The position numbers and the translations under genes are program-made. A DNA stretch of 12,887 nucleotides from contig VBOK01000003.1 in NCBI GenBank assembly GCA_005877565.1, positions 1 to 12,887 of the forward strand, read 5' to 3'. Source of the stretch: Nitrospirota bacterium (GTDB taxonomy: Bacteria > Nitrospirota > Nitrospiria > Nitrospirales > NS-4). The notes beneath the pieces are model-generated. The model saw only the letters and a list, made by a program, of their open reading frames with translations, did no database searches and was not told the origin of the DNA. Below, piece by piece: positions 1 through 6,756 of this stretch (position 1 is the stretch's first letter; each line of letters opens with the position of its first letter).

Positions 1-398
1 TGGGGCAGAGTGAAACGCTGGGTGAAATCCTCCTCCGGCCCACCCGGATCTACGTGCGGACCATCCGGGCCCTGGTTGGGACGGGGGGAATCCGCGCGGT
101 CGCCCATATCACGGGTGGTGGCCTCACCGAGAACCTGCCCCGAGTCTTGCCGGAGGGTTGCCGGGCGGTCATCACGCGCAAGGCTTGGACGCCGCCGCCT
201 ATTTTCGGCCTGATCCAATCGCGCGGTCACGTGGGCGATGACGAGATGTTTCGCGTGTTCAACATGGGAATCGGCTTGGTGTTGGTGGCGACTCCGGATC
301 GGGCCGACTCGGCGTTGCGGTTGGCGGAAGCGCAAGGGGACAACGCGTTCCGGATCGGCGTGATTGAAAAGGGCGAACGTGGAGTACGGTATGCCTGA
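1..398 (+). CDS. purM: Phosphoribosylformylglycinamidine cyclo-ligase (AIR synthetase), C-terminal part
   Basis: PurM closes formylglycinamidine ribonucleotide to aminoimidazole ribonucleotide with ATP, the fifth step of cytosolic de novo purine synthesis. Only the last 131 or so codons are present; the first complete codon is at position 3 and the 5' end lies outside the window. The visible part carries hallmarks of the family's C-terminal half: the LLRPTRIYV segment, the glycine-rich HITGGGLTENLPRVLPEG stretch, and MFRVFNMGIG followed by a GDNAFRIGVIEKG ending. These align by eye with the end of known PurM proteins. The TGA stop at 396-398 lies inside the start of purN, with an 8-base overlap (ATGCCTGA), so the two are probably translationally coupled. 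The purM-purN order is common in bacteria. Identity is very likely; only truncation by the window edge limits it. Confidence 0.95.
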   Translation, partial: GQSETLGEILLRPTRIYVRTIRALVGTGGIRAVAHITGGGLTENLPRVLPEGCRAVITRKAWTPPPIFGLIQSRGHVGDDEMFRVFNMGIGLVLVATPDRADSALRLAEAQGDNAFRIGVIEKGERGVRYA

Positions 399-1017
399 GG
401 CGAAACTTCGCGTGGGCGTTCTGGCCTCCGGCCGTGGCTCCAATCTGCAGGCGATCATCGATGCGATCGAGGTGGGCAAACTGGCGGCCCGGATCGCCGT
501 GGTCATCAGCAACAAGAAGGACGCACAGGCCCTCGAGCGCGCGCGCCGCCATGGGGTGGCGGACGTGTTCCTGGACCCTGCGCCGTATAAAGACCGGCCC
601 GATGGCCGCGAAGCATACGACCGGGCGGTCCTGGCTGTCCTGAAGGAGCACGAGGTCGAGCTGGTGGCGCTGGCAGGTTACATGAAGATCGTCACGCGGG
701 TGTTCATCGACGCGTATCCCAACCGGATCATGAACATCCATCCCGCGCTCCTGCCGTCCTTTCCGGGGCTGAAAGCCCAGCAGCAGGCGCTCGACTGGGG
801 GGTTAAAGTGTCGGGATGCACGGTCCATTTCGTGACTGAGGGCGTGGACACCGGGCCGATCATCCGGCAAGCGGCCGTACCGGTCCAAGAAAATGACACG
901 GCGGAGACTCTGGAAGCCCGCATGCTGGCGGAGGAGCATCGCATCTATCCCGAAGCCATCCAGCTCTTCGCCGACGGGCGTCTCTCGGTCGAAGGGCGGC
1001 GCGTGCGCATCCGCTAG
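391..1017 (+). CDS. purN: Phosphoribosylglycinamide formyltransferase
   Basis: PurN transfers a formyl group from 10-formyltetrahydrofolate to glycinamide ribonucleotide in cytosolic purine synthesis. The 208-residue product matches the usual length of about 200-215. Visible signatures are the N-terminal phosphate-binding loop GRGSNLQAII (near residues 14-23), VVISNKKDA, LAGYMKIV, the catalytic NIHPALLPSFPG segment containing the active-site Asn and His, and the GCTVHFVTEGVDTGPII stretch with the catalytic Asp. I chose the ATG at 391 because GGAG at 381-384 sits 6 bases upstream and the protein then begins right before the first beta strand. In-frame TTG (364) and GTG (379) codons upstream would add an unsupported extension inside purM. 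It overlaps purM by 8 bases. The stop lies within a 14-base palindrome at 1014-1027. Confidence 0.97.
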   Translation: MPEAKLRVGVLASGRGSNLQAIIDAIEVGKLAARIAVVISNKKDAQALERARRHGVADVFLDPAPYKDRPDGREAYDRAVLAVLKEHEVELVALAGYMKIVTRVFIDAYPNRIMNIHPALLPSFPGLKAQQQALDWGVKVSGCTVHFVTEGVDTGPIIRQAAVPVQENDTAETLEARMLAEEHRIYPEAIQLFADGRLSVEGRRVRIR

Positions 1018-1038
1018 CGGCCGCTAGTGTCGATTGTG

Positions 1039-1044
1039 TATAAT
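1039..1044 (+). promoter_or_regulatory. Candidate -10 box for tRNA-Ala (and possibly bolA-grxD)
   Basis: A perfect TATAAT lies in the 51-base gap between purN and the tRNA gene. It is followed by a GC-rich stretch (ccggcgc) and a likely start near 1051, leaving a leader of about 18 bases before the mature tRNA. No good TTGACA-like -35 hexamer is visible at 16-18 base spacing; that region is the GC palindrome at the purN end. A GC-rich discriminator after the -10 box is typical of stable-RNA promoters repressed by ppGpp in well-studied bacteria. Whether this applies here is inference. Confidence 0.5.
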
Positions 1045-1068
1045 CCGGCGCACATAGGGGAGACAGGC

Positions 1069-1144
1069 GGGGGGTTAGCTCAGCTGGGAGAGCACGACGT
1101 TCGCAACGTCGGGGTCGGGGGTTCAAATCCCCTACCCTCCACCA
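1069..1144 (+). tRNA. tRNA-Ala, anticodon CGC
   Basis: The sequence folds by eye into a complete 76-base cloverleaf. The acceptor stem is 1069-1075 with 1134-1140. The D arm has stem GCTC 1078-1081 with GAGC 1090-1093. The anticodon stem CGACG/CGTCG encloses loop TTCGCAA 1100-1106, with anticodon CGC at 1102-1104, reading GCG alanine codons. The T arm has loop TTCAAAT at 1122-1128. Discriminator A is at 1141 and CCA is encoded at 1142-1144. The third acceptor pair is G1071-T1138, which is the G3-U70 wobble used by alanyl-tRNA synthetase as its main identity element, confirming the alanine assignment. GCG codons are frequent in this GC-rich window. No terminator follows; bolA starts 17 bases downstream, so read-through transcription is plausible. 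Confidence 0.97.
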
Positions 1145-1147
1145 TCC

Positions 1148-1159
1148 CTCGCTTGCGAG
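1148..1159 (+). promoter_or_regulatory. Short hairpin covering the bolA translation start region
   Basis: CTCGC TT GCGAG is a perfect 12-base palindrome between the tRNA 3' end and the bolA ATG at 1162. The only purine-rich sequence upstream of bolA (GCGAG) is its right arm, so the hairpin could mask ribosome binding. There is no T-run, so it is not a terminator. A functional role is inference. Confidence 0.3.
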
Positions 1160-1161
1160 TC

Positions 1162-1401
1162 ATGATCACCTCCGACATGTTGACCGATTACATTCGACGT
1201 GCCATCCCGGATGCGAAGGTGTCCGTCACGGATCGAACGGGCACGATGGACCATTTCAGCATCCGGGTTGTCTCGGATCTGTTCAAGGGAAAGAACCTCC
1301 TGGATCGGCACCGGCTCATCTACAATGCCTTGGATGAGCCGATGAAGGACGGACGCATTCACGCGTTGGAGATAAAAGCTGAGACGACAGATGGCTTCTA
1401 G
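1162..1401 (+). CDS. bolA: BolA-family protein
   Basis: BolA-family proteins are small cytosolic partners of monothiol glutaredoxins and take part in iron-sulfur cluster handling. The 79-residue product fits the single-domain family. It shows the RHRLIYNAL stretch (residues 49-57) and the terminal IHALEIKAET stretch with the family's invariant His at residue 67; another His at residue 31 lies in the variable ligand loop. The ATG at 1162 was chosen because codons upstream in this frame lie inside the tRNA. ATG 1177 is an alternative that would lose five residues. The Shine-Dalgarno sequence is weak (GCGAG within a hairpin). The next gene, 14 bases downstream, encodes a monothiol glutaredoxin, the classical BolA partner, which strongly supports the call. 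BolA subclass (BolA versus IbaG/BolA2-like) cannot be fixed from sequence alone. Confidence 0.9.
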   Translation: MITSDMLTDYIRRAIPDAKVSVTDRTGTMDHFSIRVVSDLFKGKNLLDRHRLIYNALDEPMKDGRIHALEIKAETTDGF

Positions 1402-1415
1402 GGAAGGAGTGGACT

Positions 1416-1742
1416 ATGTCTGACCCCATCATGCAGGAGATTCAGGAAGAGATCAAAAAGCATAAGATCCTCATCTACGGCAAGGGCACCAAAGCGATGC
1501 CGATGTGCGGGTTCACCCGCGAGACGATGCAGTTCTTCGACCAGTACGGGTATCCCTACGAGGTCATCGACGTCCTGCCCAATCCGGCCAAGCGGGAGGC
1601 CCTGACGAAAATGACCAACTGGCCGACGCTGCCCAAGATCTTCATCAACGGGCAGTTCTACGGGGACACCGACATCCTGGAGCCGATGGACAAGAAGGGG
1701 GAGCTCGAGCCCCTGTTGAAAGACGTTTTCAAGAGCAGCTAA
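1416..1742 (+). CDS. grxD: Monothiol glutaredoxin (Grx4 type) with CGFT active site
   Basis: Grx4-type glutaredoxins bind a bridging [2Fe-2S] cluster with glutathione and pass clusters on, often in complex with BolA. The 108-residue protein has the expected single thioredoxin fold. It contains KGTK (residues 23-26), the single active-site Cys31 in MCGFT, the cis-proline loop WPTLPKIFINGQF (69-81) and the glutathione-binding GDTDI (83-87). The family usually has CGFS and a GG(C/S/A)D turn, so Ser to Thr and Gly to Asp substitutions are visible here. AAGGAG at 1404-1409 lies 6 bases before the ATG, a strong ribosome-binding site, unlike bolA. It is followed by a strong terminator. The function as an iron-sulfur carrier rests on family knowledge and the bolA neighbour. 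Confidence 0.93.
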   Translation: MSDPIMQEIQEEIKKHKILIYGKGTKAMPMCGFTRETMQFFDQYGYPYEVIDVLPNPAKREALTKMTNWPTLPKIFINGQFYGDTDILEPMDKKGELEPLLKDVFKSS

Positions 1743-1757
1743 AAATTTCACCGTGTC

Positions 1758-1797
1758 AAGAGCCCATGACTTGCGAGTTATGGGCCCTTGTCTTTCC
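1758..1797 (+). terminator. Rho-independent terminator after grxD
   Basis: Stem GCCCATGAC (1762-1770) pairs with GTTATGGGC (1777-1785), 9 pairs including one G-T, with loop TTGCGA. After one mismatch, AAG (1758-1760) also pairs with CTT (1787-1789). The stem is followed by GTCTTTCC. It starts 16 bases after the grxD stop and separates the bolA-grxD unit from the arginine genes. A further run of six T at 1832-1837 has only a weak GC stem before it. Confidence 0.8.
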
Positions 1798-1907
1798 TGC
1801 CGTCCCCAACCTACGAAAATCTCGAAAGCCCTTTTTTCTCAAGATGTTGATTGCATCGATCGGGCACTTTGTGATACGGTCACACATTTGATATTCCAGG
1901 ACCCAAG

Positions 1908-3104
1908 ATGCTCACCGAAGAGTTGATACAGGGTGCTCAAAAGTACCTGATGGACACGTACGCCCGGTATCCCTTGGCACTCGCCAGAGGGCAGGGGACG
2001 CGTGTGTACGACGTCGAGGGGCGCGAGTACCTGGACTTTCTGGCTGGCGTTGCCGTGAACGTCCTGGGCCACTGCCATCAGAAAGTCACGCAGGCGCTGC
2101 AACAGCAGGCCCTGCGGCTGGTCCATACTTCGAATCTGTTCTATACCGAACCCCAGGTTAAACTGGCGCGGACCCTCGTGGACCATTCGTTCGCCGACAA
2201 GGTCTTCTTCTGCAATAGCGGGGCGGAGGCGAACGAAGCAGCGATCAAGCTGGCGCGGCGTTGGGCTCATGCCAAAGACGGCGCGGGTCGCTTCGAGATC
2301 GTCTCGATGCTGAACTCGTTCCATGGGCGCACGCTCGCCACGCTGACGGCCACTGGTCAGGAGAAGGTGCAGAAGGGTTTCGAGCCCCTGCCCGAAGGCT
2401 TCCGCCACGTGCCGTTCAACGATGGTGACGCGTTGGCTTCGGCGGTGTCGTCCAAGACCGCTGCGGTGCTGGTGGAGCCGGTGCAGGGTGAAGGAGGCGT
2501 GCGGGTCGCCACCCCGGCGTTTCTCAAGGCCTGTCGGGACGTCACCAGGGAGCGGGGCGCGCTGTTGATCTTCGATGAGGTCCAGACCGGCATCGGCCGC
2601 ACCGGGCGCTTGTTCGCGTACGAGCACTTCGGGGTCGCCCCCGACATCATGACGCTGGCGAAAGGGCTGGGATGCGGCATGCCGATCGGAGCCTGCCTGG
2701 CGACTGACGAGGTGGCCACGGTCTTCACGCCGGGCAGCCACGGTTCGACTTTGGGCGGCAACCCGCTGGCCTGTGCCGCCGCCTTGGCGGTGCTGGAGGT
2801 GATCCTCGAGGACAAGGACATTCTGGGGCACTGCACTCAAATGGGCGAGTATTTCACGAAGGGTTTGAAGGAGCTCCAGGGGCGATGCCCGGCGATCACC
2901 GATATCCAGGGGCTGGGCCTGATGATCGGCGTCGAGGTGACGATGGACGCCCGTGAGCTCGTTCACGATCTCCGCAAGCGCGGTATCCTCATCAATGCCA
3001 CGAGCGAGCGCAAGCTGCGGTTCGTCCCGCCGTTGATCGTGACGCATGCCGAGATCGACCGGGTCGTCACCACGCTCGGCGACGTGATCGAGGCCCGCCG
3101 ATGA
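1908..3104 (+). CDS. argD: Acetylornithine aminotransferase
   Basis: ArgD is a PLP-dependent class III aminotransferase converting N-acetylglutamate semialdehyde plus glutamate to N-acetylornithine. Bacterial ArgD enzymes often also act as the succinyldiaminopimelate aminotransferase of lysine synthesis, relevant beside the dap genes here. The 398-residue length is normal. Visible motifs are FCNSGAEANEAAIKLAR (101-117) for cofactor phosphate binding, EPVQGEGG (190-197), the cofactor-contacting Asp223 in LIFDEVQTGIGRTG, and the Schiff-base Lys252 in MTLAKGLGCGMPIGA. AGGA at 1898-1901 is 6 bases upstream of the ATG. It starts the arginine group after a terminator and 110 non-coding bases. Its TGA overlaps the argF ATG (ATGA at 3101-3104). 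Whether it also transaminates the DAP intermediate is inference. Confidence 0.96.
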   Translation: MLTEELIQGAQKYLMDTYARYPLALARGQGTRVYDVEGREYLDFLAGVAVNVLGHCHQKVTQALQQQALRLVHTSNLFYTEPQVKLARTLVDHSFADKVFFCNSGAEANEAAIKLARRWAHAKDGAGRFEIVSMLNSFHGRTLATLTATGQEKVQKGFEPLPEGFRHVPFNDGDALASAVSSKTAAVLVEPVQGEGGVRVATPAFLKACRDVTRERGALLIFDEVQTGIGRTGRLFAYEHFGVAPDIMTLAKGLGCGMPIGACLATDEVATVFTPGSHGSTLGGNPLACAAALAVLEVILEDKDILGHCTQMGEYFTKGLKELQGRCPAITDIQGLGLMIGVEVTMDARELVHDLRKRGILINATSERKLRFVPPLIVTHAEIDRVVTTLGDVIEARR

Positions 3105-4036
3105 CCGCCGCGCCGACCCACTTGCTGGCGGTCCACGACCTGACAAGCGACGAGATCCTCTCGATCTTCCGGGAGGCTGCGGCCTTGAAGGCCATGCGCC
3201 GGCGGGCCCTGCCCACGCAGCGGCTGAGCGGCAAGACCCTCGGGCTCTTCTTCGAGAAGCCGTCCACGCGCACCCGGGTCTCGTTCGAAACCGGCATGAA
3301 CCAGCTCGGCGGGCAATCCATCTTCCTCTCGGTCGCCGACATTCAGATGCGGCGCGGGGAGACCGTGGCCGACACTGCCCGGGTCCTGTCCCGCTACCTG
3401 GACGGGCTGGTGATCCGAGCCTACGAGCACCACGCCGTCGAAGAGTGGGCGTGCAACGCCACCATCCCCGTGATCAACGGGCTGACGGACTTGCACCATC
3501 CCTGCCAGGTGCTGTCGGACCTGTTCACGATCCGCGAGAAGAAGCGGCGCTGGAAAGGGATCAAGATCGCCTACGTCGGCGACGGCAACAATGTGGCCAA
3601 CTCCCTGATCGAAGGGGCGGCCATCATGGGCATGGCGATCAGCGTGGCCTGCCCCTCCGGCTATGAGCCGGATGCGTCCATCGTGGAGTGGGCCCGCGAG
3701 AAAGCGGAACGGACGAAGGCGTCCATCGAGATCCTCCGGGACCCGTACGTCGCGGTGAAGGGCGCCGATGTCCTCTACACTGACGTGTGGACCAGCATGG
3801 GCCAGGAGAAAGAGCAGACGCGCCGGCTGAAGGTCCTCGCCCCCTACCAGCTCAACGAGAAGCTCGTGGCCGCCGCGCATCCCGACGCGATCGTGATGCA
3901 CTGTCTGCCCGCCCATCGTGGGCAGGAGATCACGACCGACGTGCTGGACGGCACGCAGTCAGTCGTGCTCGACCAGGCCGAGAACCGGCTCCATGTGCAG
4001 AAGGCGATCCTCATCCGGCTGCTGCGAGATCGGTGA
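3101..4036 (+). CDS. argF: Ornithine carbamoyltransferase
   Basis: ArgF condenses ornithine with carbamoyl phosphate to give citrulline in the cytosol. The 311-residue protein carries the full signature set: STRTR (55-59) for carbamoyl phosphate, HPCQ (133-136), the GDGNNVANS segment (160-168), DVWTSMGQE (228-236) and the ornithine-domain HCLP (267-270). HPCQ and HCLP together with STRTR, rather than the aspartate-enzyme pattern, place it among ornithine transcarbamylases. Its ATG overlaps the argD stop by 4 bases, and its own TGA at 4034-4036 abuts the argG start region, so argDFG are probably translated from one message with coupling. Codon use and GC content match its neighbours. Confidence 0.97.
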   Translation: MTAAPTHLLAVHDLTSDEILSIFREAAALKAMRRRALPTQRLSGKTLGLFFEKPSTRTRVSFETGMNQLGGQSIFLSVADIQMRRGETVADTARVLSRYLDGLVIRAYEHHAVEEWACNATIPVINGLTDLHHPCQVLSDLFTIREKKRRWKGIKIAYVGDGNNVANSLIEGAAIMGMAISVACPSGYEPDASIVEWAREKAERTKASIEILRDPYVAVKGADVLYTDVWTSMGQEKEQTRRLKVLAPYQLNEKLVAAAHPDAIVMHCLPAHRGQEITTDVLDGTQSVVLDQAENRLHVQKAILIRLLRDR

Positions 4037-4041
4037 CCGTG

Positions 4042-5268
4042 ATGCGCAGCCGACCTCTGATCAAGAAAGTCGTGCTGGCCTACTCGGGCGGCCTCGACAC
4101 GTCGGTCATCCTCAAATGGCTGAAGGAGACCTACGGCTGCGAGGTCGTGGCCTTCTGCGCAGACCTGGGCCAGGGGGAGGACCTGAAGGCCGTCAAGGCG
4201 AAGGCTCTGCAGGTGGGTGCGAGCAAGGTGTCCATCGAGGATCTCCGGGAGACCTTCGTCCGGGACTACATCTTCCCCATGCTGCGCGCGAACGCCGTGT
4301 ACGAGGGGAGCTACCTGCTCGGCACCGCCATCGCCCGTCCTCTGATCGCGAAGCGGCAGATCGAGATCGCCGAACGGGAAGGCACCGACGCGGTGGCCCA
4401 CGGCGCGACCGGCAAGGGCAACGATCAAGTGCGCTTCGAAGTGACCTATCTGGCCCTGAACCCGTCGGTCAAGATCATCGCGCCGTGGCGGGAGTGGGAG
4501 TTTCGGTCCCGCCGGGAGCTGATCGAGTACGCGCAGCGGCACGGCATCACCGTGACCGCGACGAAGGCCAAGCCGTACAGCACCGATCAGAATCTCTTCC
4601 ACGTCAGCTACGAGGGAGGGATCCTGGAGGATCCGTGGGAAGAGGCGCCGGAGGAAATCTTCCGGATGACCGTCTCGCCGGAGAGGGCGCCGGCCAAGCC
4701 GGCGTACGTCGAGATCGACTATGAGGAGGGCAACCCCGTCGCGGTGAACGGCACGCGCCTCTCGCCGGCTGCGTTGCTCGCGCAGCTCAATGCCCTCGGC
4801 GGCGCGCATGGGGTCGGCCGCGTGGACCTCGTGGAGAACCGTTACGTCGGCATGAAGTCGCGCGGCGTGTATGAAACGCCCGGCGGGACGATCCTGCACG
4901 TCGCGCATCGCGCCGTCGAGTCGCTCACGCTCGATCGCGAGGTGCTGCACCTGCGGGACGCCTTGGTTCCCCGTTATGCGGCGATGGTGTACGACGGGTA
5001 CTGGCACACGCCGGAGCGGGAGATGCTCCAGGCCGCCGTGGATGACGCGCAGAAGGACGTCACGGGCACCGCCCGCGTCAAGCTCTATAAGGGTACGTGT
5101 TGTACTGCCGGGCGGCGCGCGGCGCGGTCCCTCTACCGCCTGGACATGGCCACCTTCGAGGAGGATGACGTCTACCGGCAGAAAGATGCGGAAGGCTTCA
5201 TCCGACTGAACGCGCTGCGGCTGGCCATCCGGGCGTCGCGCCGGAAAACGACTAAACGGAAGGGATGA
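4042..5268 (+). CDS. argG: Argininosuccinate synthase
   Basis: ArgG joins citrulline and aspartate using ATP, making argininosuccinate. The 408-residue product is close to the usual 400. It has the N-terminal PP-loop SGGLDTS (15-21), the GATGKGNDQ segment (121-129), and the conserved YSTDQNLFHVSYEGGILEDP region in pieces. I placed the start at ATG 4042, 5 bases after argF. In-frame GTG codons at 4033 (overlapping the argF stop as GTGA) and 4039 are possible alternatives, adding at most three residues. No strong Shine-Dalgarno is present, consistent with coupling to argF. One local oddity: near residues 351-365, where homologues usually read like KG-x-x-x-VVGRRSPxSLY, this protein reads GTCCTAGRRAARSLY. 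Length is kept, so it looks like divergence rather than a frameshift. Confidence 0.96.
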   Translation: MRSRPLIKKVVLAYSGGLDTSVILKWLKETYGCEVVAFCADLGQGEDLKAVKAKALQVGASKVSIEDLRETFVRDYIFPMLRANAVYEGSYLLGTAIARPLIAKRQIEIAEREGTDAVAHGATGKGNDQVRFEVTYLALNPSVKIIAPWREWEFRSRRELIEYAQRHGITVTATKAKPYSTDQNLFHVSYEGGILEDPWEEAPEEIFRMTVSPERAPAKPAYVEIDYEEGNPVAVNGTRLSPAALLAQLNALGGAHGVGRVDLVENRYVGMKSRGVYETPGGTILHVAHRAVESLTLDREVLHLRDALVPRYAAMVYDGYWHTPEREMLQAAVDDAQKDVTGTARVKLYKGTCCTAGRRAARSLYRLDMATFEEDDVYRQKDAEGFIRLNALRLAIRASRRKTTKRKG

Positions 5269-5281
5269 GGGGGCGACGCGG

Positions 5282-6688
5282 GTGAGTCCGAGGAAAAAAC
5301 CAGCGCCGAAGAAGCTCTGGGCCGGCCGGTTCCGTGGCAAGACGGATCCGCAGGTCGAGACGTTCATGTCGTCGCTCGCGATCGACCGCCGGCTCTACCG
5401 GCAGGACGTCGCCGGGAGCATCGCGCACTGCCGGACGCTCGAGCGGGCCGGCGTGCTCACCCGTCGCGAGGCGGACAAACTGGTCGCCGGGCTCAAGCAG
5501 GTGGAGAAAGAGATCGCCGACGGGCTGTTCCGGTTCATGCCGGCGCACGAGGACATTCACATGGCGATCGAGGCGCGGCTGACCGAACTCGTCGGCGAAG
5601 TGGGCGGCAAGCTCCACACCGGACGGAGCCGGAACGACCAAGTGGCGCTGGATCTGCGGCTCTATCTGCGCGACGTGGTGAAAGACCTCCTCGCCGGCCT
5701 GCGGCGGCTCCAGGAGAGCCTCGTGGCCCTGGCGCGGCGGGAGCTCAGCGTGGTCATGCCGGGCTATACCCATTTGCAGCGGGCGCAGCCGGTCCTGTTC
5801 GCCCACCACCTCCTGGCGTATGTGGAGATGGCGGAGCGGGACAAGGGCCGCTTGCGCGACGCGCTTCGCCGGATCGATGTCTTGCCGCTCGGCTCGGGCG
5901 CGCTGGCAGGCACGAACTACCCGCTGGATCGTGAATATGCGGCCCGCTTGCTCGGCTTCCCGGTGGTCAGTCAGAACAGCCTGGATGCGGTGTCCGACCG
6001 GGACTTTGTGGTGGAGACCCTGGCGGCCCTGGCGCTGGTGATGGCGCACGCCTCCCGGTTTGCCGAAGAGCTGGTGCTCTGGTCGTCCCAGGAATTCGGG
6101 TTCGTGGAGCTGCCGGACGCGTTCTGCACCGGCAGCAGCATGATGCCGCAGAAGAAGAACCCGGACGTGCCGGAGCTGATCCGGGGCAGGACGGGGCGGG
6201 TGTATGGGCACCTCATGAGTCTGCTGACTGTGCTGAAAGGGCTGCCCTTGAGTTACAACCGCGACTTGCAGGAGGATAAGGGCCCGCTTTTTGATGCTGT
6301 CGAAACGGTGCAGGACTCGCTCGGGATGCTGGCTTCCCTGGTGGGAAGCCTCACGGTCCGGGGCGAGGCGATGGCGCGCGCGGCGGCGTCCGGGTTTTTG
6401 CTGGCCACGGAGCTCGCCGACTATTTGGTGCTCAAAGGTGTCCCATTTCGTGCGGCCCATGCCATCGTCGGACGGATCGTTCGCGACCGGCTGGATCGTG
6501 AGAAAGGCCTGGCGGATATCACGTTGGATGAGTTGCGGAGCTTTTCGCCGGCCTTCGAGAAAGACGCGCTGGATGTGCTATCGGTGGAAGGAGCCTTGGA
6601 ACGAAAGGTGCAGATTGGCGGCACGGCGCGCAAGCGCGTGGAGGGCCGGCTCAAGGTGTGGCAGAGGGAGTTTCGGGCTGAAGCGTGA
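5282..6688 (+). CDS. argH: Argininosuccinate lyase
   Basis: ArgH splits argininosuccinate into arginine and fumarate, the last arginine step; it belongs to the fumarase/aspartase superfamily and works as a tetramer. The 468-residue protein matches the family length. Visible are GRSRNDQVALDLRLY near residue 115, GYTHLQRAQPVLFAHHLL with the conserved His164, and the superfamily signature GSSMMPQKKNP starting at residue 284 on the catalytic serine loop. The GTG at 5282 was chosen because GAGGGGG at 5267-5273 lies 8 bases upstream and 13 bases separate it from the argG stop. A short basic N-terminal stretch precedes the usual KLWAGRF start. It ends the arginine block; only 25 bases separate its stop from the following lipoprotein start, and repeat sequence begins within 10 bases. 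Confidence 0.97.
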   Translation: MSPRKKPAPKKLWAGRFRGKTDPQVETFMSSLAIDRRLYRQDVAGSIAHCRTLERAGVLTRREADKLVAGLKQVEKEIADGLFRFMPAHEDIHMAIEARLTELVGEVGGKLHTGRSRNDQVALDLRLYLRDVVKDLLAGLRRLQESLVALARRELSVVMPGYTHLQRAQPVLFAHHLLAYVEMAERDKGRLRDALRRIDVLPLGSGALAGTNYPLDREYAARLLGFPVVSQNSLDAVSDRDFVVETLAALALVMAHASRFAEELVLWSSQEFGFVELPDAFCTGSSMMPQKKNPDVPELIRGRTGRVYGHLMSLLTVLKGLPLSYNRDLQEDKGPLFDAVETVQDSLGMLASLVGSLTVRGEAMARAAASGFLLATELADYLVLKGVPFRAAHAIVGRIVRDRLDREKGLADITLDELRSFSPAFEKDALDVLSVEGALERKVQIGGTARKRVEGRLKVWQREFRAEA

Positions 6689-6697
6689 GAAGGATTT

Positions 6698-6756
6698 CGT
6701 TAACCGTTAATCGTTGAAGTCTTTTACGTTTAACGTTTCACGAATAACGGTTAACG
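6698..6756 (+). repeat. 7-base-period repeat tract with inverted arms
   Basis: Units CGTTAAC, CGTTAAT, CGTTGAA start at 6698, 6705 and 6712; after a 15-base step, CGTTTAA, CGTTTCA, CGAATAA and CGGTTAA start at 6727, 6734, 6741 and 6748. CG thus recurs every 7 bases in two phased runs. The outer parts are also inverted: CGTTAACCGTTAATCG (6698-6713) matches the reverse complement of 6741-6756 at 15 of 16 positions, with a 27-base loop. The tract is AT-richer than anything around it. It spans the proposed start codon (6714) and signal-peptide coding part of the lipoprotein gene. Its origin (a dispersed genomic repeat or local slippage) cannot be told from one copy. Confidence 0.8.

Noticed and set aside
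259..939. Long minus-strand open frames opposite purN, argD, argG, argH, the radical SAM gene and others
   Set aside because: They are shadows produced by high GC at third codon positions. The encoded proteins are rich in Arg, His, Pro and Gln without family motifs, and the opposite-strand genes are clearly real.
1014..1027. 14-base perfect palindrome CTAGCGGCCGCTAG at the purN stop
   Set aside because: It has only a weak 5-pair stem around a GGCC loop and no T-run, so it is not a credible terminator. Such palindromes are easily found in GC-rich sequence.
1846..1900. Possible promoter and ArgR-type operator upstream of argD (TTGATT or TTGCAT, then GATACG; TTTGATATTCC)
   Set aside because: Hexamers match consensus at only about three positions or need poor spacing, and the ARG-box symmetry (TGAAT...ATTCA) is not met. 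A promoter is expected after the terminator, but I cannot place it.
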